Assembly (NCBI RefSeq): GCF_900110695.1
Contig: NZ_FOEH01000003.1
Coordinates: 310,001 to 374,000, forward strand
Source of the DNA: Virgibacillus subterraneus
GTDB taxonomy: Bacteria > Bacillota > Bacilli > Bacillales > Amphibacillaceae
Direction: 5' to 3'
DNA: 64,000 nucleotides
The notes beneath the pieces are model-generated. The model had not been told where the DNA came from. It saw only the letters and a program-made list of their open reading frames with translations, and made no database searches. The position numbers were made by a program, and so were the translations under genes. How positions within the stretch are numbered: position 1 is the stretch's first letter; every line of letters starts with the position of its first letter. Shown here piece after piece: positions 9,555 to 17,819 of this stretch.

Positions 9555-9960
9555 AAATAAAAGAAGGAGATTGAAGAATATAAATCTGGATAAGCAAAAT
9601 CCAATCATTGAGACTTAATCTTCCAAAGTCAACCTTAAGGGAATAGGAATACTGTTAATCAGACAACTAGAAAATTTGTTGTTCACTCCGGCGCTGTTCC
9701 ATAGGTGAATTAGCTTCGGATCTTGTTGTAGATGAAGGATATCAATTAGCTAAATGAGTTATTCTGTTATTTGGCTCGCTTGGGAGACTACCTAGGTGAC
9801 TTTTATCAAGTGGGTGCCGGGATTGAAGTACTCAGCCTTATTACTTATTACCAGTGAGTCGTATTTTTATCAGTCTCAAATGATGCATGTTAGGAAGTTA
9901 CAATCCTTGGATGACTTAACCAGAAATTAGCAAGGGTATTTTTTGTTTTCTACTTAGAGT
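9555..9960 (+). pseudogene. Probable decayed coding sequence (identity unresolved)
   Basis: No open frame remains, but coding traces do. An AAGAAGGAGATTG ribosome-binding-like motif (about 9561-9573) is followed by ATA where an ATG would be expected, then NLDKQNPIIET in frame to a stop. Other frames give short protein-like stretches: GELASDLVVDEGYQLAK near 9700-9755 and LARLGDYLGDFYQVGAGI near 9775-9830. Parts recall a GntR-type regulator N-terminus (GELASDL) and parts a ROK-kinase-like segment (LGDYLG). Neither match is strong. What is seen is a strand-consistent, frameshifted remnant between two intact genes of the cluster. The rest of the gap, to 10080, shows no gene. Confidence 0.35.
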
Positions 9961-10100
9961 ATAGACATAAGCTTCTAGAAATTCTATTTAGCAAAGTTAT
10001 TAAAGGTGCAGAAATTAAATTAGATTGATAGATAGGTTGCTGATAATTTGTATCTATTAAAAATGAAACAAACATAAGTAATCATTGTGGAGGGAAAAAA

Positions 10101-10985
10101 ATGCTGGAAACGATATGCGATGTGTCATCACGAATAGGTGAATGTCCAAACTGGGATGAACACGATGGAAAATTGTATTGGATTGACTTGCTTGATTCGC
10201 AACTGCACTCTTTTGCTATGAAAAACAACCGTACTCAAAGCATTAGACTGCCAGCAAAACCTGCCTCATTTACTTTTTGGAACAATACTGATTTGTTAAT
10301 TACAATGGGGGGAGGGTTTTATCGACTTGGAAAACATGAGGATAAACCACAGTTATACATGAATACAGCATTACCTGACTATGGTAAAGAGCGTTTCAAT
10401 GATGGGAAATGTGATGCATTTGGTCGTTTTTGGGTTGGTACTGCAGATAGAAACGGACATACAGGAAGTGGTTGGCTTTACTGTTTAGAACCTAGTGGTA
10501 GGTTTCGTAGAGTTCTCCCAAATATGTGCATGTCAAATGGAATTGCCTGGAGCCCTAGTCAAACAGAGATGTATCATATAGACTCACTACAAAAAGTGGT
10601 ATATTCGTTCAAATATGCAATTGAAACAGGTACTCTCTCAGCAAGGCGTATCTTAATTGATTTTACGGCGCAAGATAGTTTGCCGGATGGATTGACGGTG
10701 GATGAGGAGGGGGCTTTATGGGTGGCACACTGGGGCGGTTATAAAGTTACACGACACGATCCGACAACAGGAGCACTTTTAGATCAGATAACACTACCTG
10801 TAGCAAATGTTACATCTTGTATGTTCGGGGGAGAGAACCTTAATGAATTATTTATCACCACAGCAGATGAAGGGTTATCAGCAGATCATTTGCTTCAGCA
10901 GCCAAAGGCAGGGTGTGTGTTTCGTGTAAAACCTGGAGTCCGTGGCATGCCCATGAATCGTTTTACTGGTATTCTTAATTTGTAA
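10101..10985 (+). CDS. SMP-30/gluconolactonase/LRE family protein
   Basis: 294 residues of the six-bladed beta-propeller SMP-30 family. Metal-ligand and blade motifs are IGECPNWDEHDGKLYWID (the metal Glu in GEC), NDGKCDAFGRFWVGT, CMSNGIAWS with its Asn ligand, and LPDGLTVDEEGALWVAHWGG with its Asp ligand. These enzymes hydrolyse sugar-acid lactones after dehydrogenase steps. That fits the upstream SDR, Gfo/Idh and AKR genes: oxidation to a lactone, ring opening here, then dehydration and aldol cleavage. The start ATG follows GTGGAGGGA. It lies after the decayed stretch, so it may have its own transcript. Confidence 0.88.
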   Translation: MLETICDVSSRIGECPNWDEHDGKLYWIDLLDSQLHSFAMKNNRTQSIRLPAKPASFTFWNNTDLLITMGGGFYRLGKHEDKPQLYMNTALPDYGKERFNDGKCDAFGRFWVGTADRNGHTGSGWLYCLEPSGRFRRVLPNMCMSNGIAWSPSQTEMYHIDSLQKVVYSFKYAIETGTLSARRILIDFTAQDSLPDGLTVDEEGALWVAHWGGYKVTRHDPTTGALLDQITLPVANVTSCMFGGENLNELFITTADEGLSADHLLQQPKAGCVFRVKPGVRGMPMNRFTGILNL

Positions 10986-11141
10986 AAATACTGACAATAA
11001 TACTCCACCTTCATTTGCAGCAAATAAAGTACAAATAACTCTTCACTATGTACGTGCAGTTCGAACTTATAAATTTCAACCAGAGCATGATCAGATTGTG
11101 CAGATATATAACTAAAATGATGTTGGAAAGGAGAATCACTA

Positions 11142-12152
11142 ATGGTTAATAGCGACATGATTCATTATCAAAAGCTTCATGCTGACCATTTTGAACTTTC
11201 CCGTTCACTGCAACCGGGAAAATACAGTTATTTACTAACGTTTGATGAACAACAATCTGAAGAAGCTGTTATTCCTGTTAATATTATACAAGGAAAAGGT
11301 GACGGTCAACTTCTGCTGGTATTTGCGGGTGTTCATGGAGATGAATATGACGGCATTGAGACATTAATTAAGCTTTATAGGAAATTAAATCCAGAGGAAA
11401 TAAATGGTACTTTAGTTATGATTCCCGTTGCCAATGTTAGTTCATATCGTCACATTTCTAGGGTGTCAAGGGTAGATGGAGAAAATCTGGCTAGAATGTT
11501 TCCAGGAAATCCTGAGGGATTATATACGGCACGTCTGGCCTGGTATTTGAAGGAAAAATTTATTCGTCATGCAGATTTTTTCCTCGATCTACATAGCGGA
11601 AGTGCTGAATTGTCAATGCCTCCATTTGTAGGATATTATGATTTTAATGATGAAACTGGTAGACGCTCCAAAGAAGCTGCAGAAATTTTCGGAATGGAAG
11701 TCATTTGGGGTCATCAGGATATTCCGTCTGGTCGAACGCTAAGTGTGGCAACAGAACTGGGCATACCTTGGCTTTATACAGAAGCATATGGTGGAAGGCG
11801 AGTAAGAGAGAAAGAGCAAAAAAAGTTTGAAGAAGGGGTATACCGTTTAATGAATCATCTAGGTATGGTCATTGAATTGGCTAATGCCCCCGAGTCGATG
11901 ATTCGTTACCGTCTGTTAGGAAATGGAGACACAGATGATTCCGTAAAGATGGAACAAGAGGGTTTTTTTATTCCAAGTGTAAAATTATTGGATCATGTAA
12001 AAATAGAAGACGAAATTGGAACAATCTACGATTGGTTTGGTCACCAAATACAAACGTTGCATACAAAAAGTTCGGGTATCGTTGTCATGTTAAGGGAGAC
12101 AAGATTTAAGAAAAAAAGTGATTCATTATATAAACTGGCCAACATTGAATAA
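11142..12152 (+). CDS. AstE/aspartoacylase-type zinc carboxypeptidase-fold deacylase
   Basis: 336 residues of the M14-like succinylglutamate desuccinylase/aspartoacylase family. The zinc motif is HGDEYDGIET (His and Glu), followed by the RxxxN-type loop RVDGENLARMFPG and the third zinc ligand in DLHSG. A C-terminal beta domain (GIVVMLRETRFK) is present, as in the family. These enzymes release an acyl group from an N-acyl amino compound. With the NagA-like gene upstream, this is a second deacylating activity in the cluster, pointing to an N-acylated starting material. The RBS AAAGGAGAATC precedes the ATG. A repeat-like hairpin follows at 12296-12352. Confidence 0.83.
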   Translation: MVNSDMIHYQKLHADHFELSRSLQPGKYSYLLTFDEQQSEEAVIPVNIIQGKGDGQLLLVFAGVHGDEYDGIETLIKLYRKLNPEEINGTLVMIPVANVSSYRHISRVSRVDGENLARMFPGNPEGLYTARLAWYLKEKFIRHADFFLDLHSGSAELSMPPFVGYYDFNDETGRRSKEAAEIFGMEVIWGHQDIPSGRTLSVATELGIPWLYTEAYGGRRVREKEQKKFEEGVYRLMNHLGMVIELANAPESMIRYRLLGNGDTDDSVKMEQEGFFIPSVKLLDHVKIEDEIGTIYDWFGHQIQTLHTKSSGIVVMLRETRFKKKSDSLYKLANIE

Positions 12153-12295
12153 TCATTGAATTTATCTAGATGAGAAGTGATGTAAGCTGTGTTGGCAAGA
12201 CAAGTAATTGATTGAGTGTTTAAAGACTCCAACATACCCCAATATTTGAATTGGGAATTACCTCTTCGAATCAAGTCAATGATTTAAATAACCTA

Positions 12296-12352
12296 GTGCC
12301 AATCACTTCCCAAAACATTTTGTAGCATACAAAACCGGGAAGTGACTGGCAC
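12296..12352. terminator. Strong inverted repeat, probable bidirectional terminator
   Basis: GTGCCAATCACTTCCC is mirrored by GGGAAGTGACTGGCAC with about 25 bases between the arms, and CCCTTTT follows on the plus strand. It ends the catabolic cluster and faces the minus-strand pseudogene. Its GTGCC...TCAC arms resemble those of the hairpins at 33319, 52160 and 62362. Confidence 0.6.
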
Positions 12353-12426
12353 CCTTTTGGTAAGCCTTACTATTATCCTTTTGGGTCAAGGGCTTTTATT
12401 ATTTCTTCAGTCAGTAAACCTTTGTC

Positions 12427-13282
12427 TTAAAGAATTTCTTTCATTTGTGAGGCCATATCATACTCCATTATTGAGCTCAACCCAGTTACCAGCGCAAGGC
12501 TTTCTTCCATCCATTTTTTGCATTGTTTTTCATTAATACCACGAATATACCTTTCTTCAAGCGGTTGAATTGAATTTGAAAGTAAGTCAATGGAATGTAT
12601 AAATGTATGGGCTATGATTGGCATCACCACATTTATTTCAGTTGCAATTGCTGTTTCATAGTCAATCACTTGGTAGCACACCAAATGTGTCATTTCCAAA
12701 ATAGCTGGATTTACTTTTTCAGGCATAATCGTCGAACGTGGCTGTACAGAGGTAAGCATAATTTCTGATAATCCTGTACTTGACCCAGAGCTTAATAAAC
12801 TCAAATCACTAGTAATTAATTAGGTGAACAGCCAGTTCTTTTAAGGCAAGCATACAACGTATCGGCTCACTTGTGTTCTGCATAAAAGCAAATATATTGG
12901 CAGGCTGACGAAATGGTAAGTTTGTTTGCTTGCAATCTTTTTGCATGACTTTCGGGATATATTCAGATTGTAAATTAATTTTTGTCCGCCTAACCAATTT
13001 GATATAATGTTTTTGTGTTTTCTTCCAGTTGCCTTCTCACAGAACCAATTGTTTCTGTAAAACTTGAAAACTCTTGCCCCAAACGAACTGGAACGGCATC
13101 GTGCAGATGTGTACGGCCAGACAAGCATAAACTGATCTGCTATTTGTTGAAAAGTATGTTCAAGTTTAGTGCTGGGAGCAAATACCGGTTGATCATTTCG
13201 ACTGCTGCTATATTTAGTGCTGAAGGAAATGTGTAATTAGTTGATTGCGACATATTGACATGATCATTTGGGTGGATTTCGC
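12427..13282 (-). pseudogene. Fumarase/aspartate ammonia-lyase family pseudogene
   Basis: Reading the minus strand gives the C-terminal two thirds of a class II fumarase/aspartase, broken by stops and frameshifts. [20 protein letters not shown] comes first (13280 downwards), then LHDAVPVRLGQEFSSFTET, then QSEYIPKVMQKDCKQTNLPF and NIFAFMQNTSEP. The intact tail (12804-12427) starts SLLSSGSSTGLSEI and contains the superfamily signature as RSTIMPEKVNP (GSSxMPxKxNP in working enzymes). The N-terminal third is missing: homology ends near 13282, beside a transposase remnant. Aspartase deaminates L-aspartate to fumarate. The signature's first serine positions are also altered here, so this is dead rather than a sequencing slip. 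Confidence 0.85.
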
Positions 13283-13366
13283 TGTGGACCTCTCATTTTC
13301 TATTCGTTATTGATTGTTAGAATTGATTTTCTCTTCTAGCTTATATTGACGTAACATATATTCAAA

Positions 13367-13925
13367 ACTATTGAGGAAGAAAACGGAGAAGTACCCGAAA
13401 ATATCGATCAGAATATCCCAAAATATAAAGAAATAGAAGATCATAAAGAAGCCAAAACAGTCATGATATCGTATCTGGAAGATACGATCAGCCAGGTAGA
13501 AGAAACCATCAACGTGGAAAAGTATCCAAAAACAAAAGCAACGATTGACAATGCGAAGGACATTCTTAAGGACCCGAAATTCATGGCACAAAAAGGTGTT
13601 CACTCTTTAGTAGATCAGGAAGCTCGAGTCGGCCATAAGAGTAAAACCAAGCGCTTTTTGGCTATAAAACAGAATATATGATGACAACAGACGAGAGAAT
13701 AATTACAGCAGTACACGTAGGAAATGGAAGTTATGTGGGTGGAACGGTAGTTTGATAAACTTTTGAAGAACACTCAAAAATGTGGTTTATTGATAGAAGA
13801 AGTCTACGGTGATAAAGCGTACTTTCGCAAACCATTTCTGGATAGAATAAAAGAGTTACAAGCAAAACCCTACATTCCTGTAAGTGAGATGGCTTATAAA
13901 ATAAATGAGGATAGGTTTAGCTAAA
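13367..13925 (+). pseudogene. IS1182-family transposase remnant
   Basis: Three pieces in different frames read as the central and catalytic part of an IS1182-type DDE transposase. TIEEENGEVPENIDQNIPKY runs into the open stretch 13463-13681 with DQEARVGHKSKT. FGYKTEYMMTTDERIITAVH follows after a frameshift near 13655. FDKLLKNTQKCGLLIEEVYG with DKAYFRKP comes after another shift near 13755. The DARVGHKS and VYGDKAY segments carry the DDE-type acidic residues. N and C termini are missing and no terminal inverted repeats were identified. The element is dead and marks the edge of the lyase pseudogene. Confidence 0.82.
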
Positions 13926-14063
13926 AAAGTTATAAAAATTCAAAAAATGGAAGGCTTTTTCAAATGCCCTTTTACCAAATTATTGAAAAGAGTGCAGATT
14001 TTTGAGAAGCTGTACTCTTTTTCGTAGAAACCTATTTTAAAAGGGGCACTTTATAGTGGTCTC

Positions 14064-14081
14064 GGACAGGTTCATTGTCCC
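14064..14081. repeat. Dispersed repeat A, partial copy (GGACAGGTTCATTGTCCC)
   Basis: A degenerate copy of the short GGGACAAGGAACCTGTCCC palindrome found at six other places in this window. Here it lies in the gene-poor stretch between the transposase remnant and the small ORF at 14179. Confidence 0.6.
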
Positions 14082-14178
14082 AGAGTGTTTTTCCGAACAA
14101 GATGAAGATAAGTTGTTTAAATTGATATTTTCTTCTAAATTATCTAATTTTTAAGAAAAGGACAAGGAGATGATATTT

Positions 14179-14403
14179 ATGGCAGATTGGCTCACAAGTT
14201 TAAAAACAGATACACCTCAAGAAGGGTTCGAACTTGCGATTACACTCTCTAGAAAAGGCGTAGGATACACCCAGACTTCTCCAGATGTTCGTGAAAAATT
14301 AAGGGAAGACTACGCAGAAAGTGCAGATAGTTTAACAATGGCCTCACAAGTTATAGCAATACATTATCAAACAGTTGCTGCAGCAAATAACTATTGGAAA
14401 TAA
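14179..14403 (+). CDS. Small hypothetical protein
   Basis: A 74-residue acidic, probably helical protein starting MADWLTSLKTD. AAGGAG at 14164-14169 would overlap an in-frame ATG at 14170 but has good spacing to ATG 14179, which is preferred. An intrinsic terminator follows directly. No signal peptide, membrane segment, cysteine motif or family I recognise. A real gene is supported by the RBS plus terminator pair. Confidence 0.6.
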   Translation: MADWLTSLKTDTPQEGFELAITLSRKGVGYTQTSPDVREKLREDYAESADSLTMASQVIAIHYQTVAAANNYWK

Positions 14404-14413
14404 GAACATATCT

Positions 14414-14443
14414 AAGGACCGGGCGGCTTTTTGCTCGGTCCTT
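14414..14443 (+). terminator. Intrinsic terminator
   Basis: AAGGACCG pairs with CGGTCCTT around a GC/T-rich loop and is followed by a short T-rich tail. It lies 11 bases after the stop of the small gene at 14179. Confidence 0.75.
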
Positions 14444-14557
14444 TCTGTTGCAGTCAAGAAATCCTATCATATTGGATACGTACTGTTCAAATTTTCAAAT
14501 AATGGTAGTTATGTTATACTTGTTGGTTAAATAATTTCTTTAATTAGGGGGTACAGC

Positions 14558-14900
14558 ATGAGCTCGTACATAAAAGTTCTAAAAAATTATGTGGTATTTG
14601 AAGGAAGAGCTAGGCGGCAAGAATATTGGATGTTCGGGCTTGTTAGTTTTATTATCGCGATCATATTAGGGATATTTGAAGGGGTGTTAGGAATAACAGG
14701 GGTGTTATCAGGACTTTATTCCCTATTTATCTTTCTGCCGGGATTGGCTGTTGCTGTTCGCAGACTCATGATACTGGGGGAAATCCGGTTTATGGGTTTT
14801 AATTAGTCTTATCCCAGTGGCAGGGGCAATAGTTTTATTAATCTTAATGTGTCTGGATAGTGAATTATATGATAATAAGTACGGGCCAAATCCGGACATT
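14558..14900 (+). pseudogene. DUF805 membrane protein gene, broken by clustered indels
   Basis: The N-terminal 68 or so codons (SSYIKVLKNYVVFEGRARRQ, two hydrophobic segments, then PGLAVAVRRL) match DUF805 inner-membrane proteins. The conserved RRLHDTGKSG should follow, but the sequence reads RRLMILGE and stops at 14806. The rest is intact in another frame: GLWVLISLIPVAGAIVLLI then DSELYDNKYGPNPD, the typical DUF805 ending. One missing C near 14768 and two extra G in the GGGGG run near 14778 would explain it. DUF805 function is not established. A start behind TTAGGGGGT at 14558 looks normal. Confidence 0.8.
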
Positions 14901-14936
14901 AGTATAGTCCGGCATGTCAGGTGTTTTCTGTTGAGT

Positions 14937-14964
14937 GGGACAAGGAACCTGTCCCTCATGTCCC
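14937..14964. repeat. Dispersed repeat A (GGGACAAGGAACCTGTCCC type)
   Basis: GGGACAAGGAACCTGTCCC followed by TCATGTCCC. It abuts the 3' end of lemA: the lemA stop is the very next base on the minus strand. Its stem could serve as the lemA transcription terminator, although no T-run follows. Confidence 0.8.
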
Positions 14965-15534
14965 TTATTCTTCAAACATTGCGCTTACATTGGGGTTTTC
15001 TTTTTTAGATTGGTCTGTTACTTCAAATGATGGTTTTTGGCTGAAATTAAAGATAGATGCGATGATGTTTCTTGGAAATGTTACGAGATAGGCATTGAAA
15101 TCTGCTACTCTGGCATTAAAAGTTCTTCGTTGCGCCTGAATATTTTCTTCAATATTTGTAATCCGGTTTTGCAGGTGATTATATTGTGAGGTGAATTTAA
15201 TATCGGGATACGCTTCCAATCTGCCTAACAGGGTGTTAACAGAACCGTCTAACCGTAGGGAGTCTGCTAGTTTATCTTCCACATTTTTATTTGAATTGCG
15301 ATTTACCTGTGAACGTAAAGCGGTTACTTCTTCAAGCAATTCCTTCTCATTTTCTACAGCACTTTTCGTCGTTGAAATTAAATTTACAATTTCATCCGCC
15401 CGATTTTGTAAAAGTACATCCATATTGGAAAAGGATTGTTCCACTTTTACTGCGCCTTTTTTAACGTTATTGTATGTGATAATGATATAGAGAAGAAACA
15501 GTGCAATTACACCAATGATAATAAACATCGTCAT
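14965..15534 (-). CDS. lemA: LemA family protein
   Basis: 189 residues. An N-terminal membrane segment (FIIIGVIALFLLYIIITYNN) is followed by VKKGAVKVEQSFSNMDVLLQ, a LemA hallmark, and the helical coiled region EAYPDIKFTSQYNHLQNRI. LemA proteins are anchored with a short external N terminus and a long helical intracellular domain; the precise role is unknown. The gene directly follows the DUF3137 gene on the same strand (15 bp gap), a pairing seen in many Firmicutes. The C terminus lies against a repeat A copy. Confidence 0.92.
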   Translation of the reverse strand: MTMFIIIGVIALFLLYIIITYNNVKKGAVKVEQSFSNMDVLLQNRADEIVNLISTTKSAVENEKELLEEVTALRSQVNRNSNKNVEDKLADSLRLDGSVNTLLGRLEAYPDIKFTSQYNHLQNRITNIEENIQAQRRTFNARVADFNAYLVTFPRNIIASIFNFSQKPSFEVTDQSKKENPNVSAMFEE

Positions 15535-15549
15535 GACTTTTCACCCCAT

Positions 15550-16704
15550 TTACGCCTTATTCCATAGTTTTAAGTTCAAATCTAACTCTTCCACTAGCAT
15601 TAATGCCTGGTTAATATCTTCAAAGTAATTATAAATCGATTCCTTATCAGCCTTCTTATCGATATTAAATTCGAAATGGTCCTGGAGTGTGTTTAACAAG
15701 AAGTACATTTTCCCATCCTTAAATGAAAAATAAGGAACAATCTTTTCGATAGTTTTAGCGACAATTTTTAGGTGCTGATTCGGTATACGTTCTTTTGACC
15801 TTTCTTTTGCTCCATCAGCCAAGGCCAACATTTTTTCCATGAAGCCTGGTGTTAAAATATAGCGTGCTTTGACTTCATCTGTTGTCTTAACTGCAAATCG
15901 CTCATTAAATTCCACGTTGTCAAGCTCGATTTCTTCAAGCTTAGGCTGCTTATGAAATATATCCAGTTTTTTAAAGTCGAAAAACAGATCTTTTCTTGGT
16001 GCTATGACAGTAGTTCCTTGAAAATCTTTATTAAAATCAACATCAAAGAATAACCCTTGAAAAATGACGGTTTCCTGTTGGTGTCCATCGGTATCTGACC
16101 ATGTGTCTATAGCTGTCACTTCGGAAAAAGCGATATCTGTTTTGGGGCTATCATCCGGTTGTAATTCTTCCTCATTTCGTTCCAGACTGGAAGTAACCTG
16201 TTTAATATTTTCCGGCGTAGTATTTTGTGCTGATAATTCATGTTCCTTCTCGGTTTCAGTCTGATCCGGGTCATAGACACTTCCCCAAATTAAATCGTCC
16301 CCGAGATATTTATCTGGTTTCTTTGGGAAAACTCTCGTATCTAAAAATGTTTCTTTAGGTATATGTTTTTCTGGTGCGTATTGGAATTCAGGGTTAATAA
16401 ATGTTACAACCTTCCGTACAATACTTTTCTTCATGACGCCTTCGAATGACTTGTATGTTTTGGACATCTTACTAAATCCAATAATAAGTACGACAAATGT
16501 TGCAATAAAAAAAGCAATGAAATAGTCTGAGAAAATCAGGCCAAGCAAGATAGGGATTAATGCAGCTACTGTAGTTATTTTCGCTTGTTTATTACGTCTC
16601 TTTTTTAAATTTTTTCGGTTTGCTTCTAACTCCTCAATCTCACCCTTTATTTCCTCTTCATAAAATTGATCGAACTCTTCTCTCGTTTTCGAAATCTTTT
16701 TCAC
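15550..16704 (-). CDS. DUF3137 domain-containing membrane protein
   Basis: 384 residues. An N-terminal charged helix (EEIKGEIEELEANRKNLKKR) is followed by two close hydrophobic segments (ITTVAALIPILLGLIFSDYF and FIAFFIATFVVLIIGFSKM) and a large soluble domain matching DUF3137 (SEVTAIDTW...VIFQGLFFDVDFNK...KEERIPNQHLKIVAKT-like order). The central part (about 150-190) is acidic and low in complexity. DUF3137 proteins occur next to LemA, and this pair is evidently one operon. The RBS GGGGAATGT lies ahead of the ATG. Function is unknown; a membrane-linked envelope or stress role for the pair is inference. Confidence 0.85.
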   Translation of the reverse strand: MKKISKTREEFDQFYEEEIKGEIEELEANRKNLKKRRNKQAKITTVAALIPILLGLIFSDYFIAFFIATFVVLIIGFSKMSKTYKSFEGVMKKSIVRKVVTFINPEFQYAPEKHIPKETFLDTRVFPKKPDKYLGDDLIWGSVYDPDQTETEKEHELSAQNTTPENIKQVTSSLERNEEELQPDDSPKTDIAFSEVTAIDTWSDTDGHQQETVIFQGLFFDVDFNKDFQGTTVIAPRKDLFFDFKKLDIFHKQPKLEEIELDNVEFNERFAVKTTDEVKARYILTPGFMEKMLALADGAKERSKERIPNQHLKIVAKTIEKIVPYFSFKDGKMYFLLNTLQDHFEFNIDKKADKESIYNYFEDINQALMLVEELDLNLKLWNKA

Positions 16705-16877
16705 GGTACATTCCCCTCATTTATAGGTGACATTTCTATAACTACATCATACCGAGGGAAAATAAAAACGTATACTATACTCTGGTATACAATTTTAGCC
16801 AACAGAGCAAAATGAAGAGTGTGTTATTTTTCCATTTAAGTTAACCATGCAGATAATTTGAAAAGGAGTGAATTACA

Positions 16878-17297
16878 TTGAGTGATGCTATTAAAGCAAA
16901 CGTTGAAAAAATACTTCAGGATAGTCATGTTGGGCCGATGGCTACGGTACAACATGATAAACCGCATTCCAGGTATATGACTTTTTTTCATGAAAACCTG
17001 AAGCTTTATACAGCAACAAGTAAAGAAACACATAAAACCGAAGAGGTTGAAAAGAACCCTTTCACACATATCTTACTCGGATATGAGGGGGAAGGGTTTG
17101 GCGATGAATATGTAGAGTATGAAGGAAAAGTTACCATCAGCAATTCCGAAGAGCTGAAAAAACAACTGTGGATTGAAGATATGAAGCATTATTTTGATGG
17201 ACCAGAGGACCCGAATTTCATTGTACTTGAGATCGAGCCAATCCAAATTCGATTAATGAATAAAAAAGGCGAAGCGCCGAAAGTGCTGGAATTATAA
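16878..17297 (+). CDS. Pyridoxamine 5'-phosphate oxidase-like / general stress protein 26 family
   Basis: 139 residues with the FMN-binding split-barrel pattern: GPMATVQHDKPHSRYMTFFH, then LKLYTATSKETHKTEEVEKN, typical of the GSP26-like PNPOx subgroup. It starts at TTG 16878, set by AAAAGGAG at 16861-16868. These small proteins bind flavin or F420-like cofactors and are often stress-induced; the reaction is usually unknown. It is monocistronic, with a strong terminator 13 bases after the stop. Confidence 0.82.
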   Translation: MSDAIKANVEKILQDSHVGPMATVQHDKPHSRYMTFFHENLKLYTATSKETHKTEEVEKNPFTHILLGYEGEGFGDEYVEYEGKVTISNSEELKKQLWIEDMKHYFDGPEDPNFIVLEIEPIQIRLMNKKGEAPKVLEL

Positions 17298-17309
17298 AAA
17301 GAAAGCAAA

Positions 17310-17348
17310 AACGCAAGCTCTTTCACTGTGAAAGAGCTTGCGTTTTTT
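17310..17348 (+). terminator. Intrinsic terminator
   Basis: AACGCAAGCTCTTTCAC and GTGAAAGAGCTTGCGTT form a near-perfect 15-17 bp stem ending in a run of seven T. It terminates the PNPOx-like gene. Confidence 0.92.
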
Positions 17349-17378
17349 TAATAATATGGACGAAATGGAGGAGCAGAA

Positions 17379-17453
17379 ATGAGTCATGCCACCGATCAAG
17401 CTGTCCATACTGCTTATTATGCAGTATCGACACTTACTGGAAGGAATGAATAA
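17379..17453 (+). CDS. Possible 24-codon peptide
   Basis: ATGGAGGAGCAGAAATG gives a convincing RBS ahead of a 24-codon frame (SHATDQAVHTAYYAVSTLTG...). It may be a small protein or the surviving N terminus of a lost gene cut off by the repeat that starts at 17491. No family recognised. Confidence 0.25.
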   Translation: MSHATDQAVHTAYYAVSTLTGRNE

Positions 17454-17490
17454 TTTTTAATTAGCACATTCGAAGCCAACATCCATTTGG

Positions 17491-17697
17491 CGGATCCTCA
17501 TTCCGTTATTCCTTACAAAAACCCTGTTTGGAGCATGGATTAGGATCCTCGTTCCGTTATTTGCCTTTTTAAGCCCTATTTTCCATTGAATTTGTACAAT
17601 TAACGGAACGAGGATCCGCCTCATCCCTTCTAGAGCAGCTTTTCACCCTTTTAACGGAACGAGGATCCACTTGTATTTCGTGTTGGAACAATTTCAC
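17491..17697. repeat. Dispersed repeat B, long copy (multi-arm GGATCC...CCGTTA palindrome)
   Basis: The element has two forward arms (GGATCCTCATTCCGTTA and GGATCCTCGTTCCGTTA) and two reverse arms (TAACGGAACGAGGATCC, near 17603 and 17653), so the RNA or single strand can fold into nested stems. A second, shorter copy lies at 25922-26089 and lacks the last about 50 bases between the two reverse arms. The pair brackets the carnitine module. Confidence 0.85.
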
Positions 17698-17748
17698 CGA
17701 GTGGGTTCTGTCTAAGAGCATAACAGCTATTTTTTTCCAATTGTGGGA

Positions 17749-17777
17749 TTGCAATGAAACCGTCTGGATAGTATAGT
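17749..17777 (+). promoter_or_regulatory. tetR promoter with operator in the spacer
   Basis: TTGCAA (17749-17754) and TATAGT (17772-17777) are exactly 17 bases apart, a good sigma-A promoter. The spacer contains ACCGTCTGGATAGTA (17759-17773), nearly identical to two sites ahead of the carnitine operon. A repressor bound here would block RNA polymerase, so the TetR protein probably represses itself. Confidence 0.8.
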
Positions 17778-17819
17778 AAAAGATGTAAGTAGTTCAATTA
17801 ATGAAAAAAGGTGAATGGA

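Noticed and set aside
17491-17697. CRISPR array
   Set aside because: Repeated GGATCC/CCGTTA segments are few, inverted and unevenly spaced; no regular spacers and no cas genes.
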